This document shows positions 14,191-23,044 of a stretch of 28,052 bases of DNA, piece by piece. Position numbers and translations under genes: made by a program. A model generated the notes under the pieces. The model saw only the letters and a list, made by a program, of their open reading frames with translations, did not search any database and was not told where the DNA came from. This DNA is from a virus. The stretch lies in the IMG/VR virus record IMGVR_UViG_3300017782_000154, positions 1 through 28,052 of that record. The stretch is one strand, 5' to 3'. Numbering within the stretch: position 1 is the stretch's first letter; each line of letters starts with the position of its first letter.

Positions 14191-16436
14191 TGTCGCACTA
14201 TATCGTACCTAAAAACTTTGACATATTCGTAGCTGAACAGTTTGTTGAGTCGCTTACAGAGCCAGCAAACAACTTGCTATATATGTTTTATGGGAACCAT
14301 CTTCCATTTGAGAATGATGATAATCCCCCAATGCCTGAAAACTCAATTGCAGGCACCTTTCATAATGTCTATGATAATATGATTGGTGGTAAGAAAATTA
14401 GGGAAGCAGATCTAGCCCATATGATTCCAAAGTATATGTGGACATCAGGAACTAGATATGATGCTTATGATGATCTGCAAATAAACTTACATACAAAAAA
14501 ATTCTATGTAGCAGTAAAAGAAGGCGCTTTCTATAATGTATTTAAATGCCTGGATAACAGTAATGGTGCTCCGTCAACACAGAGCCCGTTAAAATCTGAA
14601 TTTGTAACTGGGGACGAAATATATACTACAATACAAGATGGATATCAATGGAAGTATATGTATTCAGTCTCTGAAAGCAAGTGGGATCAATTTACTACAG
14701 AAGATTACATGCCAGTATTTGCTAATACAGAAGTAAGTGCAGCTGCAATTGATGGTGCAATCCATTGTATTAAAATAACTTCAGCAGGACAAGATTACAG
14801 CTCATATGCTGAAGGATTTGTTACTGATACAGGAGTTGGTGGTGATGATAAAGTTATTGAAGTAGCAGGTACAACAAGTTTAGTAATTACTACTACAGGT
14901 GCCAGTAATACATTTATAAAAGAAGAAGTTACTGCTAGTTATTTGGAATCAATTATTATTAGTGATGGCGGTTTAGGATTTAGTAATTCAGATACAATTA
15001 CAATTTCTGGACCTGCCACTATTAATGCAACAGCTACTTTATCCACTAATACAACGGGCGGAATCACTGGTATTAATATTACCAATAGAGGTAAATCATA
15101 TACAGGTACACCTACCGTTACATTAACAAGTTCAACTAACACTGCAGCTGCTATTTTAACACCACGCACCGCTTCTAGTACTGGAATTGTATCTAATGTA
15201 AATGGAAGTAATATTACTCTTATTTCTGTTGAGGGATCTATTACTACAGATGATGAATTAACTGGTGCTCAATCAAATGCGATTGCTAATGTATCAGCTA
15301 TAGTAAGAGTAGGTGATACATTATCTCCTAATTCAGATTTCTATAAAGGTAGTACTATTTACTTTGATCACGGTACAGGCGCAGGCCAATTTGCTACTGT
15401 TGATGATTATATTGTTACTTCACAAGCCAAGAGATTAATTTTAAATACAACCCTTGACACACCCTTAGCAGATGACTCACATTTTTTAATTAGCCCTAAG
15501 GTTAATATTAATGGTGATGGGTCAGGCGCTGCAGCAATCGCTAGAGTTAATAAAGTACTAAATGCTAATAATATTGCTAACGTCCAGATGCTATCAATTG
15601 GTTCAGGTTATACTTATGCTGATATTAGTATTACAGGTAACTCAGGTTTTGTAACTAATGCATCCTCTAACAGCTATCTACAAACAAGTGCTAATGCAAG
15701 GGCTATTTTAGCACCTTGTGATGGTCATGGATTTGATTCAAAAAGAGAATTATTTGGTAATAGGGTTGGAGTTAGTGTTACTTTTGCAAATACGGGTGGC
15801 GGTGTAATCGCAGCAAATAACGACTTTAGAAGCGTAGGAATAATCAGGGATCCAAAGTTTGCTAACGGGATATTAACTATATCCTCATCTGATACAACAG
15901 CTTCATCAGGTGAGAATATAACTGGAAGTACATCTGGAGCCAAAGCTTTTGTATATAGTGCTTCTGCTACGGAATTACTAGTAAGTAACATCGTTGGTTA
16001 TTTTGAGACAAATGAGATTATAACAGGCAATCTAGGTGCTAATTTATCTATTAGTACAGTAGATCAGCCAACAACCTACTTTAGACAGACTTATAAATAT
16101 ACTGGTGAAGTAACAACCTCACAAGGATTAGAGCAGGATGAGCTAATTACTCAAGGTGAATCCCAATCAAATGCAACCATATTAATCCCTCTGGGGACTG
16201 GTACTGGTACATTTGAGGTTACTAATCAAAGAAATACGTTTCTTCTGTCTGACAGTGCAACTAATACTGATAAATATATTTACGGACAGACATCTGAAGC
16301 GCAAGTAAAGTTAATTAGTACTAGTTTGCCGGAAGTGGTAGACGGAACTGGTGAAGTGTTATACGTAGAAAACTTTACACCTATTAGTAGAGATAACAAC
16401 CAGTCAGAAACATTTAGAATAATTATTGAGTTCTAG
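14190..16436 (+). CDS. 8: Baseplate wedge subunit, gp8-like, enlarged
   Basis: 748 aa, more than twice T4 gp8 (334 aa). gp8 dimers sit in the wedge with gp7 and gp10. The start ATG 14190 overlaps the gp7 stop as TAATG, as at other junctions; an upstream TTG at 14178 is not needed. The N-terminal 180 residues follow T4 gp8: LLYMFYGNHLPFENDDNPP, a DNMIGGKKI helix, MIPKYMWTSGTRYDAYDD, FYNVFKCLDNS and the signature DGYQWKYMYSVSESKW. The C-terminus (EVLYVENFTPISRDNNQSE, ending RIIIEF) parallels the T4 end ('MIYMENRPPI ... I.F.F'). Between them about 500 residues are beta-rich Thr/Ser/Asn/Gly sequence, including one copy of the gp7-type module (residues 252-322). The assignment rests on both ends matching; the insert is extra relative to T4. 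Confidence 0.8.
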   Translation: MSHYIVPKNFDIFVAEQFVESLTEPANNLLYMFYGNHLPFENDDNPPMPENSIAGTFHNVYDNMIGGKKIREADLAHMIPKYMWTSGTRYDAYDDLQINLHTKKFYVAVKEGAFYNVFKCLDNSNGAPSTQSPLKSEFVTGDEIYTTIQDGYQWKYMYSVSESKWDQFTTEDYMPVFANTEVSAAAIDGAIHCIKITSAGQDYSSYAEGFVTDTGVGGDDKVIEVAGTTSLVITTTGASNTFIKEEVTASYLESIIISDGGLGFSNSDTITISGPATINATATLSTNTTGGITGINITNRGKSYTGTPTVTLTSSTNTAAAILTPRTASSTGIVSNVNGSNITLISVEGSITTDDELTGAQSNAIANVSAIVRVGDTLSPNSDFYKGSTIYFDHGTGAGQFATVDDYIVTSQAKRLILNTTLDTPLADDSHFLISPKVNINGDGSGAAAIARVNKVLNANNIANVQMLSIGSGYTYADISITGNSGFVTNASSNSYLQTSANARAILAPCDGHGFDSKRELFGNRVGVSVTFANTGGGVIAANNDFRSVGIIRDPKFANGILTISSSDTTASSGENITGSTSGAKAFVYSASATELLVSNIVGYFETNEIITGNLGANLSISTVDQPTTYFRQTYKYTGEVTTSQGLEQDELITQGESQSNATILIPLGTGTGTFEVTNQRNTFLLSDSATNTDKYIYGQTSEAQVKLISTSLPEVVDGTGEVLYVENFTPISRDNNQSETFRIIIEF
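14943..15155 (+). repeat. Beta-repeat module in gp8, like the gp7 copies
   Basis: Encodes 'GGLGFSNSDTITISGPA', then 'GGITGINITNRGKSYTGTPT' and a Thr/Ala stretch. It has the same two half-motifs (G.x.Y/F..DTITISG and I..INITN.G..Y...P) as the modules in gp7. Confidence 0.55.
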
Positions 16437-16444
16437 GACAAAAT

Positions 16445-19400
16445 ATGGCAACATTAGATACAGATTTTAATATTAATCCTTACTACGATGATTTTGATCC
16501 TGGTAAGCAATTCGCTCGGGTATTATTTAAACCCTCCGTTGCTGTACAAGCTCGTGAATTAACCCAGCTTCAATCCATCTTACAAGAGCAAGTTCGTAGA
16601 TTTGGTAACAATATTTATAAAGAAGGAACAATCGTTGATGGTTGCTCTTTTTCCTATAATGACAACTACGGATATGTCAAAGTTAAAGATGTTGATGCAA
16701 ACGGTGCACAACTTTCAACCAGCATTACTATTGGTCTTGAAGCGCGCGGTACAGTTACCGGTGTTAAGGGTATTGTTAACAATGCCATTGCTGGTTTAGA
16801 GAGTCAAGAGCCAAATCTCAATACTCTTTATATTGATTACTTCACTACAGGTACAAGTGGTGAGAAAGTATTTAATACAACAGAGAATATTGAAATTTAT
16901 AACAATGCTAATACTCTAGTTGCTACTGCAACTGCTGCAGGCGCAATTGTAAATAATTCAATCGGTCAAGGGTTTTCAGTATCATGTTCAGAAGGTGTTA
17001 TCTTCTCTAAAGGTCACTTCCTAAATGTAGATAAAGGTTTTGTTGTTGTATCTAAATATAACGATACCCCTGATATGGTTTCTGTTGGATTTGCAGTTGA
17101 GGAAACAGTTGTTACTTCTGATGCCGATACTTCTCTGCTTGACAATGCAGCAGGGTTTAATAATGAATCAGCACCAGGCGCCGATAGATTAAAACTAGCA
17201 CCTTTCTTAGTTGCAATTGAAACTAAAGATGCTATTGCCAATGCAAACTTTATGTCTATTATGGATTTTCAGGCTGGGTTACCAGTAATGAAGAGAACCA
17301 ATACTCAGTACAATGAAATTGCTGAGGAGATGGCTAAAAGGACGCAAGAAGAGAGTGGTAACTACACAGTACGTACAAATGAACTCGGTATTGAATCTCC
17401 AGCTAATATTGATGCATTCAATGAATCATCCAATACTACAGCTGCTAATTCTACCAATCAGTTTGAAATAACTATTGGACCAGGTCTACATTATGTTAAC
17501 GGTCATCGTACTGAACAACATAATACTTCTAGAATTCAAGTGGCCCGCGCTTCTGCTAACGCTTCTTTGAATGATGTTGGTATTAGTACATCATCTGGAC
17601 AGTATATTCAGGTTAATGAATATGTTGGTAACCTTGATGGGCACTTAGGTACGACTATTGATCTTTATGATGCGACTCAGACAGCAATCACTGATACTAA
17701 TACACCTGCAGCTGCTGCATCGGGGAATGTTATTGGTACAGCAAGAATTAAGACAACAGAGTTTACAGGTGACGGTATACCAGGTCAGGTGAGTGGCAGC
17801 TTTAATGTCTATTTATTTGATATTGATATGAATGAAGGTAAATCGTTTAAAGATGTTAAATCTCTATACAAGCTTAATAAAGGGGCTTGTGATATTGTAC
17901 TTACAAATGGTAAGGCAGTTATTCAAGAGAGAAACTTAAATACATCTATCTTTGCTTTACCTAGAGGCGGTTTAAAGAGTGCTATAGGTTGTAATTATAC
18001 ATATAGAACAAGTACAACTACTGCTAACTTAACAAGTAACTCTGTTACAATAACAGCTTCTGATACCCAATTCCCCTATTCAGGTACTCTATCAAGAGCT
18101 GAGAGACGTGAATTTATAGTTATTGCTAATAAGTCAATGTCTGGTTTAACTAATGGCAGACCAATCAATACTGATGATCTGGTTATTACTGTTTCTGGTG
18201 GTAATAATGATCAAGCGCAAATTACTATAAGCGGAGCAGTGTCTGGTGCTTATGACGGTACATTTGATGTAATTCATAACATTAAAGCAGTTAATAAACT
18301 GCCCCTTACTAAAACTAGAGATAATAACTTTGTAAAAGTTGATACTTCAAACAATGTATCCGGTGTTAACGGTCCATTTGCTTTGGGTATGACAGACGTT
18401 AACTCAATAGTAAGCGTAAAGTTAGGTGGTTCATCTTGGAATTATACTGATAATAACTTTACAGATGTTACTGGTAGCTTCTTGCTTAATAAGAATTGCT
18501 ATGATAACTTCTATGGTATTTCATCAGTAACTAAACTGCCTTCGCTTACTCTGGCAGCAGGGTCCAGGCTATTAATAGAAGTCCAATCGTTTAAATCAGA
18601 AACAAGATCAGGCGGTAAAGGTTTTTATACCGTATCAAGTTATAAATCAAGTGATGGTACAACATCTCTTAACCCAGGTGATATTCCTTTATATACTAGT
18701 GATAAAACTGGTAACAAATATGACTTAAGAAATAATATTGATTTTAGACCTGCAGTAGCTAATACAGGAGCCTACTCTAATACAGTTTCAGGAGCAACAA
18801 CTAACCCTACTTCGGCCGAAGCATTTAGCGGTGCTGATTTAGTTATTGCTGCACCAGATACTTCTTTCTCTACTGATATTGAATATTATCTACCCCGTAT
18901 TGATAGGCTTATTATTACAGAAGCAGGTTATATGCAAGTTAAGCATGGTACGCCGTCTTCAGAGCCTCTACCACCCCCAGGCGGTCCAAACTCTTTAATT
19001 TTAGGTACTATTGAAATACCTCCCTTTCCTTCATTAACTCCTAATGAAGCTGCTGATAAGGAAAGACTTAACGAGTCAATTAAGGTTATACAAAAGAATA
19101 CTAGACGATATACAATGAATGATATTGCTAGTCTTGATAAAAGAATTAAACAGCTTGAGTATTATACAACACTTAACGCATTAGAGTCTAAAACCTCTAA
19201 TATGATCATTACGGATGAAAATGGTAATGACAGGTTTAAGTCAGGTATTTTAGTTGATCCGTGTACTGACTTTAATATTTCAGATGTATCAAGTAACGAA
19301 TTTAGAGTTGCTAAGAGTACATCAGGTACAACGTTTGTTCCTAGATTTAAACAAAAAATTATTAAATTAAAAGTAGCTAATACACTTAACTGTACTGTGT

Positions 19401-20695
19401 TTGATGATTCAGATAGTATTGTGCCACTTGCCCAAGAATTCCAAATTATTGATCAACCAGTATGTACTGATGATAGATTTTGCACAGAAAATTTCTATAA
19501 GTTTAATGGTATTATAAAAATTGATCCTAGCTATGATGGCGGCTATTCTGTTAATAAGATTCCTTCTAACCCGGTAGTTATTGATACTGCTACATCTATT
19601 AATGAAGTGTTTGATACTTTTGCTGAAACATTCCCATTAGTTAGTACAGTAGTAGGAGAACAAATAGGCGGAGTGGAGACGTCAGTAAGTTATGGTGCGG
19701 AGACAACATCTAATGGTGTGATTGATATAGAAAGAAGTGGTGCGTGGCACCGTAATGGTACTTTAACTAATCAATATAATTACAACAACTATTACTATAA
19801 TCATCAAAATAACTATGAACGCAATGTTACAACTCAAGAAAGAACTACTACTTCTACTACATCATATGATGCCCAAGTTACAAGAGCATCAACAGGTGTA
19901 AATGAGCAAAACCATCAATTAGGTGACTTTGTTACTGATGTACAATTTAAACCTTTCATGAAAGCAGCTAGAATAAAAATTTCCGCTTTCGGATTAAGAC
20001 CAAACACTACACACTATTTCTTCTTTGATGAGAAAAATATTAATAATAGAATCCGTCGAGGTATTCCACAATATAACTACCAAGGTAGTTTTAAAGGAGA
20101 CTCGCCTAGATTCTGCATCCCGATAGGTAAATTTGTTGGTGACGCAGGTGTTAAAAGTGATCAGAAAGGTAGATTAAACGCTGTATTCCATATGCAGGCA
20201 GATACCTTTAATGTTGGTACACGTCAGTTAATAGTAATGGATGAGAATAGTATTAATAAAAAAGATCAATCTACATCTAAAGGGCAGGTTAACTATAACG
20301 CGTTTAACTACTCAACAACTAAAACTGATATTACTATTGCTACCCGTACACCAGAGTTTGATATCACTACTACAAATGAAGTGCATAAAGAAGTAACTGT
20401 TGAATCAGATGATTTCATTAAAGAGATAGAAACTACTTGGACTTATGATAATTATGGCAATAGTACAAACGAATATACAACTACTCAAACGTATGATGAT
20501 ACAGATGGTAGTACAACATATACCTATGATTATAACTACGGTTATTCCAATAATCAATATACTCATACAACCACAACTACTAATTCAACATTAATAGGTA
20601 ACGGCAGCCTAAATGATACAAGTAATTATAATAGATATTACAGAGGATATTATGGCGGTTATGGTATCGGATATCTTGGACACATTGGTATTTAA
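16445..20695 (+). CDS. Large virion structural protein, DUF4815-type
   Basis: 1416 aa. The N-terminus (INPYYDDFDPGKQFARVLFK, then AVQARELTQLQSILQEQVRR, FGNNIYKEGTIVDG; residues 11-65) is the hallmark of the DUF4815 family, large baseplate or tail-fibre-network proteins of marine T4-like phages. Around residues 873-920 is the helical block RRYTMNDIASLDKRIKQLEY, also typical. Later come FKPFMKAARIKISAFGLRPN (about 1168-1187) and THYFFFDEKNIN, then LNAVFHMQADTFNVGTRQLI. Two low-complexity stretches rich in Tyr/Asn/Thr lie at about 1108-1145 and 1328-1416; the latter ends in Gly/Tyr repeats (RYYRGYYGGYGIGYLGHIGI). Start ATG has TAGGA upstream. The usual continuation of this family, beginning 'DP.AQTF', is in the next gene in the same frame, so the protein appears split. 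It occupies the place of T4 gp9-gp12. Confidence 0.75.
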   Translation: MATLDTDFNINPYYDDFDPGKQFARVLFKPSVAVQARELTQLQSILQEQVRRFGNNIYKEGTIVDGCSFSYNDNYGYVKVKDVDANGAQLSTSITIGLEARGTVTGVKGIVNNAIAGLESQEPNLNTLYIDYFTTGTSGEKVFNTTENIEIYNNANTLVATATAAGAIVNNSIGQGFSVSCSEGVIFSKGHFLNVDKGFVVVSKYNDTPDMVSVGFAVEETVVTSDADTSLLDNAAGFNNESAPGADRLKLAPFLVAIETKDAIANANFMSIMDFQAGLPVMKRTNTQYNEIAEEMAKRTQEESGNYTVRTNELGIESPANIDAFNESSNTTAANSTNQFEITIGPGLHYVNGHRTEQHNTSRIQVARASANASLNDVGISTSSGQYIQVNEYVGNLDGHLGTTIDLYDATQTAITDTNTPAAAASGNVIGTARIKTTEFTGDGIPGQVSGSFNVYLFDIDMNEGKSFKDVKSLYKLNKGACDIVLTNGKAVIQERNLNTSIFALPRGGLKSAIGCNYTYRTSTTTANLTSNSVTITASDTQFPYSGTLSRAERREFIVIANKSMSGLTNGRPINTDDLVITVSGGNNDQAQITISGAVSGAYDGTFDVIHNIKAVNKLPLTKTRDNNFVKVDTSNNVSGVNGPFALGMTDVNSIVSVKLGGSSWNYTDNNFTDVTGSFLLNKNCYDNFYGISSVTKLPSLTLAAGSRLLIEVQSFKSETRSGGKGFYTVSSYKSSDGTTSLNPGDIPLYTSDKTGNKYDLRNNIDFRPAVANTGAYSNTVSGATTNPTSAEAFSGADLVIAAPDTSFSTDIEYYLPRIDRLIITEAGYMQVKHGTPSSEPLPPPGGPNSLILGTIEIPPFPSLTPNEAADKERLNESIKVIQKNTRRYTMNDIASLDKRIKQLEYYTTLNALESKTSNMIITDENGNDRFKSGILVDPCTDFNISDVSSNEFRVAKSTSGTTFVPRFKQKIIKLKVANTLNCTVFDDSDSIVPLAQEFQIIDQPVCTDDRFCTENFYKFNGIIKIDPSYDGGYSVNKIPSNPVVIDTATSINEVFDTFAETFPLVSTVVGEQIGGVETSVSYGAETTSNGVIDIERSGAWHRNGTLTNQYNYNNYYYNHQNNYERNVTTQERTTTSTTSYDAQVTRASTGVNEQNHQLGDFVTDVQFKPFMKAARIKISAFGLRPNTTHYFFFDEKNINNRIRRGIPQYNYQGSFKGDSPRFCIPIGKFVGDAGVKSDQKGRLNAVFHMQADTFNVGTRQLIVMDENSINKKDQSTSKGQVNYNAFNYSTTKTDITIATRTPEFDITTTNEVHKEVTVESDDFIKEIETTWTYDNYGNSTNEYTTTQTYDDTDGSTTYTYDYNYGYSNNQYTHTTTTTNSTLIGNGSLNDTSNYNRYYRGYYGGYGIGYLGHIGI

Positions 20696-20707
20696 ACAGG
20701 AATAAAC

Positions 20708-22801
20708 ATGGCAATTAATTTTAACAAACCTAGAAGATATTCTAAGAACCTTGGCAATCTCAAAAGTCTAGATGATCCTATTGCTCAAACATTTGAGATT
20801 AAGCCGGACTATTGCCCGGATTCTGATGGATGTTATTTAACTAGTGTAGCGGTTTACTTTAAAGAAAAAGATCCTAGCTTTGGATGTAACTTTGATTTAA
20901 GGGTAGTAGAGAATGGAATGCCTACTAGAACTGTTTTACCGTTCAGTAAAGTGCATCTCGAACCTATGTTTATTAATACTTCTCCTACTGGTACGGCTGT
21001 AACCATGGTGCATTTTAAAGCACCAGTATATGTTAAAGCTGGGCATAAATATGCATTTACTATTAGACCAGATGGACAGGTTCCTACTTACAAGATATTA
21101 ATCTCTAAACTTGGTAACGCAAGTCTTGAGGGCGGTGATGTTGTAACTTCAAACTGGGGTGAAGGAGCATTCTTTACTTCCGCATCCGAAGCTTGGACTC
21201 CTGTATCCGGAGTTGATTTAAAATTTAGGGTATATCGAGCTCAGTTTGATATGAGTATTGACCCATCGGCTACTCTAGTAAATGATGACTATGAATTTTT
21301 TACTGTTCAAGTTAATACCGGATCATTTGAAGAGAACGAAGAAGTATATAAAGTACCAACTAGTTTTAACTCAGGTAATGTCGCAATAACATTACCGTTA
21401 ACAACTGATGCTGCTGATGCTAATACGGTTAATGTAACTGCTGTTGGAGTATCAACTGCGTTTAATAATACATATTCACCAGGTGATACTATTGTTGTTC
21501 GAAGCAGAGCTAACACTAGTATATCAGATGTTGTAACTATTGATGCTATTGAGTCTAATACATCACTCACTATACAAGGTGGGTTTAGAGTAGGTATGAC
21601 TGATGGTGAAGGTGCTCTAACCCCTACAGCAATTGTAGATGAATTTGCAGTTGCTAATGGTGAACTAACTCTTATTAATTCTACGGCCAGTAATAGTAAT
21701 TTTAAATTTGAAGCAGGTGATACAATCATTGGAACTGAGTCAGGAGCAATTGCTACTATTACTTCCGTTGATAATAAAATTGTTAGTTATTATCTGCCTC
21801 ATATCTATAAAACTACTCCATCACGAACAAGAGTAGAATCAACAGCTAGTTTTAGAAATAGTGCTAATACACAGACTACTTTAAAAACTGTAGCCTTTGG
21901 AATGCAAAATAAAATTTCTGATGTAGAAGCAGCCATTTACAGTAAATCAAATGAGATTGATGGCACTAATATTAATAAATCTTTAGTAATTACTAATGAG
22001 TTAAAATACAATACACCAGTAGTTGCACCGTTCTTAGATGCTGGTATCAGTACTATCCAAGCATTTAAAAACGAAATATCCAGTAATAATACAAATGAAA
22101 GATTAGTAGGAGTTGGTTCTGCTAATACTAAATATGTTTCAAAGCTTGTTAGCTTAGCATCAGGAATTGAATCTGATGATATAGAAGTATACTTAACTGC
22201 ACATCGACCTCCAGCTAGCACATTAGAAGTTTATGCTAAAGTTATTAATGAAGCAGACTCTGATTCTCCTAACTCGAGACAGTGGACTAAGTTGGAAGAA
22301 TCAGTTAAGCAAAAGGCTATGTTCAGTCATGCTGATAGACCTGATGATTTTAGAGAGTTTAAATTTAATATTCCTACCTCACCTACAGTTAATGAAACTA
22401 ATAATAAAGGTATAGCTAATACTACTAGTGGAAGTGCGGTGGTTAATATTGCAGGAGGATCAACTCATTTTAGTTCCGGTGATCTTATTTATATGGGCCA
22501 GAGTTCTAAAAGCTATTTTGTTGGAAGAGTATCCTCTGCTAACTCAACTACGGTAACTCTTTTTGAGGCTGCAGATAGAACAGTAGTAAATTATAATGCG
22601 CACAAAATTAATGCAGACGAAACACAAGCAGCATTTAGGTACATAGATAATAACGGACAAAGTTTAATTAACTACTATGACTCTGTTGGAAGAAAGTATG
22701 ATAACTTTACTCAATTCCAACTTAAAGTAGTATTCCTAGCAGATCAAACTAATACTGTACCCAAACTAAAGGATGTTAGAGCAATTGCTTTAACAGCATA
22801 A
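20708..22801 (+). CDS. Virion structural protein, C-terminal part of a DUF4815-type protein as a separate gene
   Basis: 697 aa. Residues 20-180 (DDPIAQTFEIKPDYCPDSDG, then CYLTSVAVYFKEKDPSFGCN, RVVENGMPTRTVLPFSKVHL, FKAPVYVKAGHKYAFTI, WTPVSGVDLKFRVYRAQF) form a jelly-roll-like module that in related phages follows the 'GLRPNT..YPFFD' region in one polypeptide. Here it begins its own gene, with AGGA seven bases before the ATG. It is in the same frame as the preceding ORF, separated by one TAA and four sense codons. The rest is Thr/Ser/Asn-rich beta sequence with two YYDS/FRYIDNN-type segments near the end (AAFRYIDNNGQSLINYYDSV) and a conserved close (FQLKVVFLADQTNTVPKLKD). It ends with tandem TAA TAA. 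Likely acts next to the 1416-aa protein on the baseplate periphery or fibre network. Confidence 0.7.
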   Translation: MAINFNKPRRYSKNLGNLKSLDDPIAQTFEIKPDYCPDSDGCYLTSVAVYFKEKDPSFGCNFDLRVVENGMPTRTVLPFSKVHLEPMFINTSPTGTAVTMVHFKAPVYVKAGHKYAFTIRPDGQVPTYKILISKLGNASLEGGDVVTSNWGEGAFFTSASEAWTPVSGVDLKFRVYRAQFDMSIDPSATLVNDDYEFFTVQVNTGSFEENEEVYKVPTSFNSGNVAITLPLTTDAADANTVNVTAVGVSTAFNNTYSPGDTIVVRSRANTSISDVVTIDAIESNTSLTIQGGFRVGMTDGEGALTPTAIVDEFAVANGELTLINSTASNSNFKFEAGDTIIGTESGAIATITSVDNKIVSYYLPHIYKTTPSRTRVESTASFRNSANTQTTLKTVAFGMQNKISDVEAAIYSKSNEIDGTNINKSLVITNELKYNTPVVAPFLDAGISTIQAFKNEISSNNTNERLVGVGSANTKYVSKLVSLASGIESDDIEVYLTAHRPPASTLEVYAKVINEADSDSPNSRQWTKLEESVKQKAMFSHADRPDDFREFKFNIPTSPTVNETNNKGIANTTSGSAVVNIAGGSTHFSSGDLIYMGQSSKSYFVGRVSSANSTTVTLFEAADRTVVNYNAHKINADETQAAFRYIDNNGQSLINYYDSVGRKYDNFTQFQLKVVFLADQTNTVPKLKDVRAIALTA

Positions 22802-22804
22802 TAA

Positions 22805-23044
22805 ATGAATAAGCTACTTAAAACAGATAATGAACAGTTTAGTAAAGATCCATCGTCAGGGGCTCTTATAAATACAGATATGAGAGCTTACCAAGCAGCG
22901 CTGGCTCGTAAACGGAACTATAATCGCATTGATAGTATTGAAATGCAAGTAGCTAATTTACACGCCGAAGTTAAAAAGACAGACAATACACTCGAAGAGA
23001 TAAAGAATCTGTTGAATACTATTTTGAGGAACACAAATGGCTGA
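22805..23044 (+). CDS. Small coiled-coil protein before the tail fibre gene
   Basis: 79 aa. The N-terminal half, LLKTDNEQFSKDPSSGALIN with TDMRAYQAAL, resembles small proteins found next to fibre genes in T4-like marine phages ('L.RD..SGA.INTD...Y'). The C-terminal half (NRIDSIEMQVANLHAEVKKT, then DNTLEEIKNLLNTIL) has a heptad spacing of I/V/L and is a predicted coiled coil. The gene starts right after the tandem stops of the previous gene with no clear Shine-Dalgarno, and overlaps the tail fibre start by eight bases (ATGGCTGA). It could act as a fibre assembly or attachment helper; function is not known to me. Met26, preceded by TATAAATA plus five bases, is a possible secondary start, but the conserved look of residues 5-25 favours the full length. 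Confidence 0.65.
   Translation: MNKLLKTDNEQFSKDPSSGALINTDMRAYQAALARKRNYNRIDSIEMQVANLHAEVKKTDNTLEEIKNLLNTILRNTNG
22867..22874 (+). promoter_or_regulatory. Candidate late promoter inside the 79-aa gene, upstream of the tail fibre gene
   Basis: Exact TATAAATA followed by five bases (CAGAT) and an in-frame ATG, the same spacing as at gp4 and gp25. It lies in coding sequence (ALINTDM), so chance is a real alternative. If active it could drive the 806-aa fibre gene about 160 bases further on. Confidence 0.3.

Noticed and set aside
16092-16099. Exact TATAAATA inside gp8
   Set aside because: About 350 bases from the next gene start, within coding sequence; treated as chance.
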